DNA of 64,000 nucleotides, taken from Mesostigma viride. Taxonomy: Eukaryota > Streptophyta > Mesostigmatophyceae > Mesostigmatales > Mesostigmataceae. A program made the translations under genes and the position numbers. The DNA lies in contig RPFO01000253.1 in NCBI GenBank assembly GCA_009746045.1, positions 5,960,767 through 6,024,766 of the forward strand, written 5' to 3'. Below, piece after piece: positions 61,476 to 64,000 of the stretch. The notes under the pieces were generated by a model that was given only the letters and a program-made list of their open reading frames with translations, was not told the DNA's origin and did not search any database. The stretch's first letter is position 1; each line of letters begins with the position of its first letter.

Positions 61476-63800
61476 ATTTCATGACACCCGTGTCATTCAT
61501 TGCATGCAGCCGCTCATCATTTAACACGGCCTCCGTTGGGAAACTCACGGGGTATGAACTATGATAAACGGGCGGTAAGAAAGGAATGAAGAGCCGTCCT
61601 CCCCAACATTGCCGCCCGGCAAAGGCAGCGATTGGGCCGTCCGGAGGGAAACACTGCGGCTTTGCCTTGTTACGCCGCGGGTGCGCCAGGCGAACGTGCG
61701 GGCACTGTCGCGTGTAAATTTGCCTGCCCGCCCCAGTCCTTCTCGGGAACGCCTCCCCACATCCGTCCTGGTAAAGCTCTTTTCGCCCGTCGCTGGAAAG
61801 CTTAACCACAAGAATACGCCGGTTAATGAACAGAAAATGGGGGGTGTCGACGTTATAAACCAGTAGCGGGTTTTTCCCGCACCCCGAGCACACTCGGGCG
61901 GGGCCAAGCCAAGCCCCCGCCCGCAGGGATCAAACACCGGGCGATGTTTGCTGCTGCGCGCCCAAGGGAAGTCATATAGCTGCAAAGAAAAAGACGTAAA
62001 AGCGATTAAAGCACGCACATGCAGTGGTGCCGCCTGTTCAGCGCTCCTAATAATTCTCCTTTTTTTCGCGGAAGGGGGGTAAAAATCCGGGAACGCAAAA
62101 ATTAAAGGGAAATCCCATCGCTGGGTTTCTTTGAAATGTAGTTAGGACTGGTAGAATGTGTTCATGAACCGCCGAAGAGCAAATGTTTTTCCTGTCTGTG
62201 TTCTTACCCTTTGCACACACACGAGTACGGGTCGGGCCGGTTGGTGTGCCAAAACGCCCGCCGCTTGCCTACGTGCCCTGCTGCAGAAAAAAAAAGAAAC
62301 TGTTTTTTCAGGTTTTTTAATCTAAGCTACTTTTCCTTATGTAATGCAACGTCCACAAGCGAAATCAACGTCCAAAATGTTGCGTTAATCAGCTCGCAAT
62401 AAATTTTCGCGTCACCATAGCCGTGCACAACCGAATTTCAGTCACATTGCACGCGCGCACCGAATTTCGTCAACTTTCGCGCGGAATTACGGGGTGTACC
62501 GGCGCTGCGCCGGACTGATGTGTAGGCACTAGTTTATTCCTTGCTAAGGGCAGGCTGAAAATAGGCTTCAACATCACTAGTTTGTTGGTGGCTGCCTCCT
62601 AGACATGCATGCCTTGCGTAGGGTAAATCCGTAACCGACGGTTAATCTACGTTGCCATGGACAAGGTAGCACCATGCAATAGGTGCCATGTAAGGGCAGT
62701 GGTGGATAGAAATGCAGTTAATGTTTCCCATCTTGTGGAAGGGAAATGTATTGTTTGCATGGTTGGTGGCCAATATTAGTAAGGTAGTATGCCCACCCCC
62801 TACCGCCCTTGGTTTTGCTTTTTACCACGGTCCCCTATGGAGCCCTGTACTGGGTGTAACTGCTGGTATCCCACCCAAATGATGACCGACAATGGCTTCA
62901 AACTGGTTCCAGCAACTAATTGTTTATCATCCCTGAAGTGGTTAGGCTGCCCTAGGTCTTATAACAAAATTCAAATGCACATTCTACAAAAATGAAAACG
63001 CCGCGTCTTGACCCCTGACTTTGACGGCAGTTATACAAATGGCCTAGCCTGGGCATATATGTGAGGTTGTGATATACCAAGCCCGAAAGGGCAACTCTGG
63101 ACCATGCTTGGCCCCCAAGGACAGCCATTGATATGGGTAGGTTGGATGGCAATCTGGTTTGCAAAATTGTGAAGATCCAGCCGATTTATTCGGCAGGATC
63201 TCAGACCAATTTAGGGGTTAGGACGCTTTTTTTTGGGCCTTGTTTCCCTTTATGCTGGCCTCTCTTGGAGTGCTTGGCAGGTGTTGTCCAGAACGTGCAA
63301 CTGGATCGGTCTCCTTTTACGTTGCCTTGTTGTTGGCCGTCGTCGATGGGCCTTGCGCGTGCCTTGATGCAGACGCTCCCCCTGGTAGTCGCTGGGGCAG
63401 TCTGGCCATCACCAAGCTTCAATCCAGGTCTATGAGCAATGGCAGCTCACCAAGTCCAGGTCGGATTGTGGAAACAAATGGCCCCAACTTCGTCAAACTG
63501 CTCGCGAGACGGGAGCCCGTAGTGACCGCTCGGACTGCTGTATGACGCCAAGCTACATGGCTGCAGGCATTACGTTCCCCAGTCGCTGCCCTTCATTGCC
63601 CAGCGTCCTCAGCGGTCTGCGCGCCCCGAGTACCGGCCCGCGATAATCTCGCCTTCCGTCTTGGACGAGGTCGCGACTGTTTCCGGTCCTGGCGGCAGCG
63701 ACTGATGGGATAGTTGAAGATCTGCTGACGGGTGGCCTCCCGTCCCCTGCAGATTCTGGCTCGCCTCCACCACGCGTACCATACCCTGGCCGGGCCGGGG
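61476..63800. other. no gene recognised
   Basis: Several short ORFs, none convincing. CCTCCGTTGGGA near 61531-61542 resembles the LINE hairpin core and may be a remnant. Confidence 0.3.
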
Positions 63801-64000
63801 CGTGGCCCACCGGAATGGCGGTGCCCGCGGCAACGGCAACGGCACAGCAACGGCACCGGAAGGGCCAACGGCCACGGCATACGGCAACGGCAACTGGCAA
63901 CAGGCAACGGCAACGGCAAACGGCAACGGCAACGGGCAACGGCAACCGGCAACGCCGGCGCCCACGCACGGCAATGGCCACGGCAACGGCCCACGGCCAT
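63800..64000. repeat. GGCAAC/GGCCAC hexamer repeat
   Basis: Degenerate (GGCAAC)n and (GGCCAC)n from about 63830 to the window end. Minus-strand ORFs here are artefacts. Confidence 0.85.

Overview
The window reads as nuclear DNA of a repeat-rich eukaryote, most likely a chlorophyte green alga. Supporting points are spliced genes with GT-AG introns, a seven-exon plasma-membrane type proton ATPase of the algal kind (TM4 motif IPIAMEL and no plant-type C-terminal regulatory tail), and TGTAA polyadenylation-type signals after two genes. Most of the rest is mobile DNA. I would not name a species from sequence alone.

Layout. 1-5127: 3' part of a CACTA (En/Spm) DNA transposon with a six-exon transposase and a palindromic subterminal repeat block. 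5128-7000: LTR-like debris and two small unassigned ORFs. 6985-7981: a 5'-truncated LINE insertion carrying only ORF1. 8288-11638: a decayed protein gene broken by a 389-bp TRIM-like mini-retroelement and a 680-bp solo LTR, both with 5-bp target duplications. 11640-17146: satellite-like DNA and nested LINE fragments, including a frameshifted reverse transcriptase. 17147-20400: no gene seen. 20414-22222: an intact intronless leucine-rich-repeat protein, one of two host genes I can defend. 22230-27950: nested LINEs and a broken LTR element. 28700-29290: LTR-like remnant. 29907-37197: a LINE ORF1 relic split by an almost complete 6.2-kb Ty1/copia-like element (30175-36339, minus). 37502-38850: more LINE copies. 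39221-47054 (minus): the complete H+-ATPase gene. 47055-51100: intergenic, with simple repeats. 51149-52644: LINE reverse transcriptase copy. 55100-56100: 5' end of a second copia-like element. 57300-58060: 184-bp tandem array. 58490-61475: a 3-kb block of simple repeats, mostly CCCT. 61476-64000: no recognised gene.

How it fits together. LINE copies end in one of two kinds of GC-rich hairpin followed by a TTAA/AATT microsatellite tail, and several land in the tails of earlier copies, producing nested clusters. Two copies carry ORF1 plus 3' UTR with no reverse transcriptase, which suggests parasitic half-LINEs. The most unusual signal is in the H+-ATPase gene: five of its six introns contain extra, partly degenerate copies of the last ~30-45 nt of the preceding exon together with its 5' splice site. 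In intron 3 this has grown into a 70-bp tandem array. All coordinates and splice calls were read by eye and have no transcript support.
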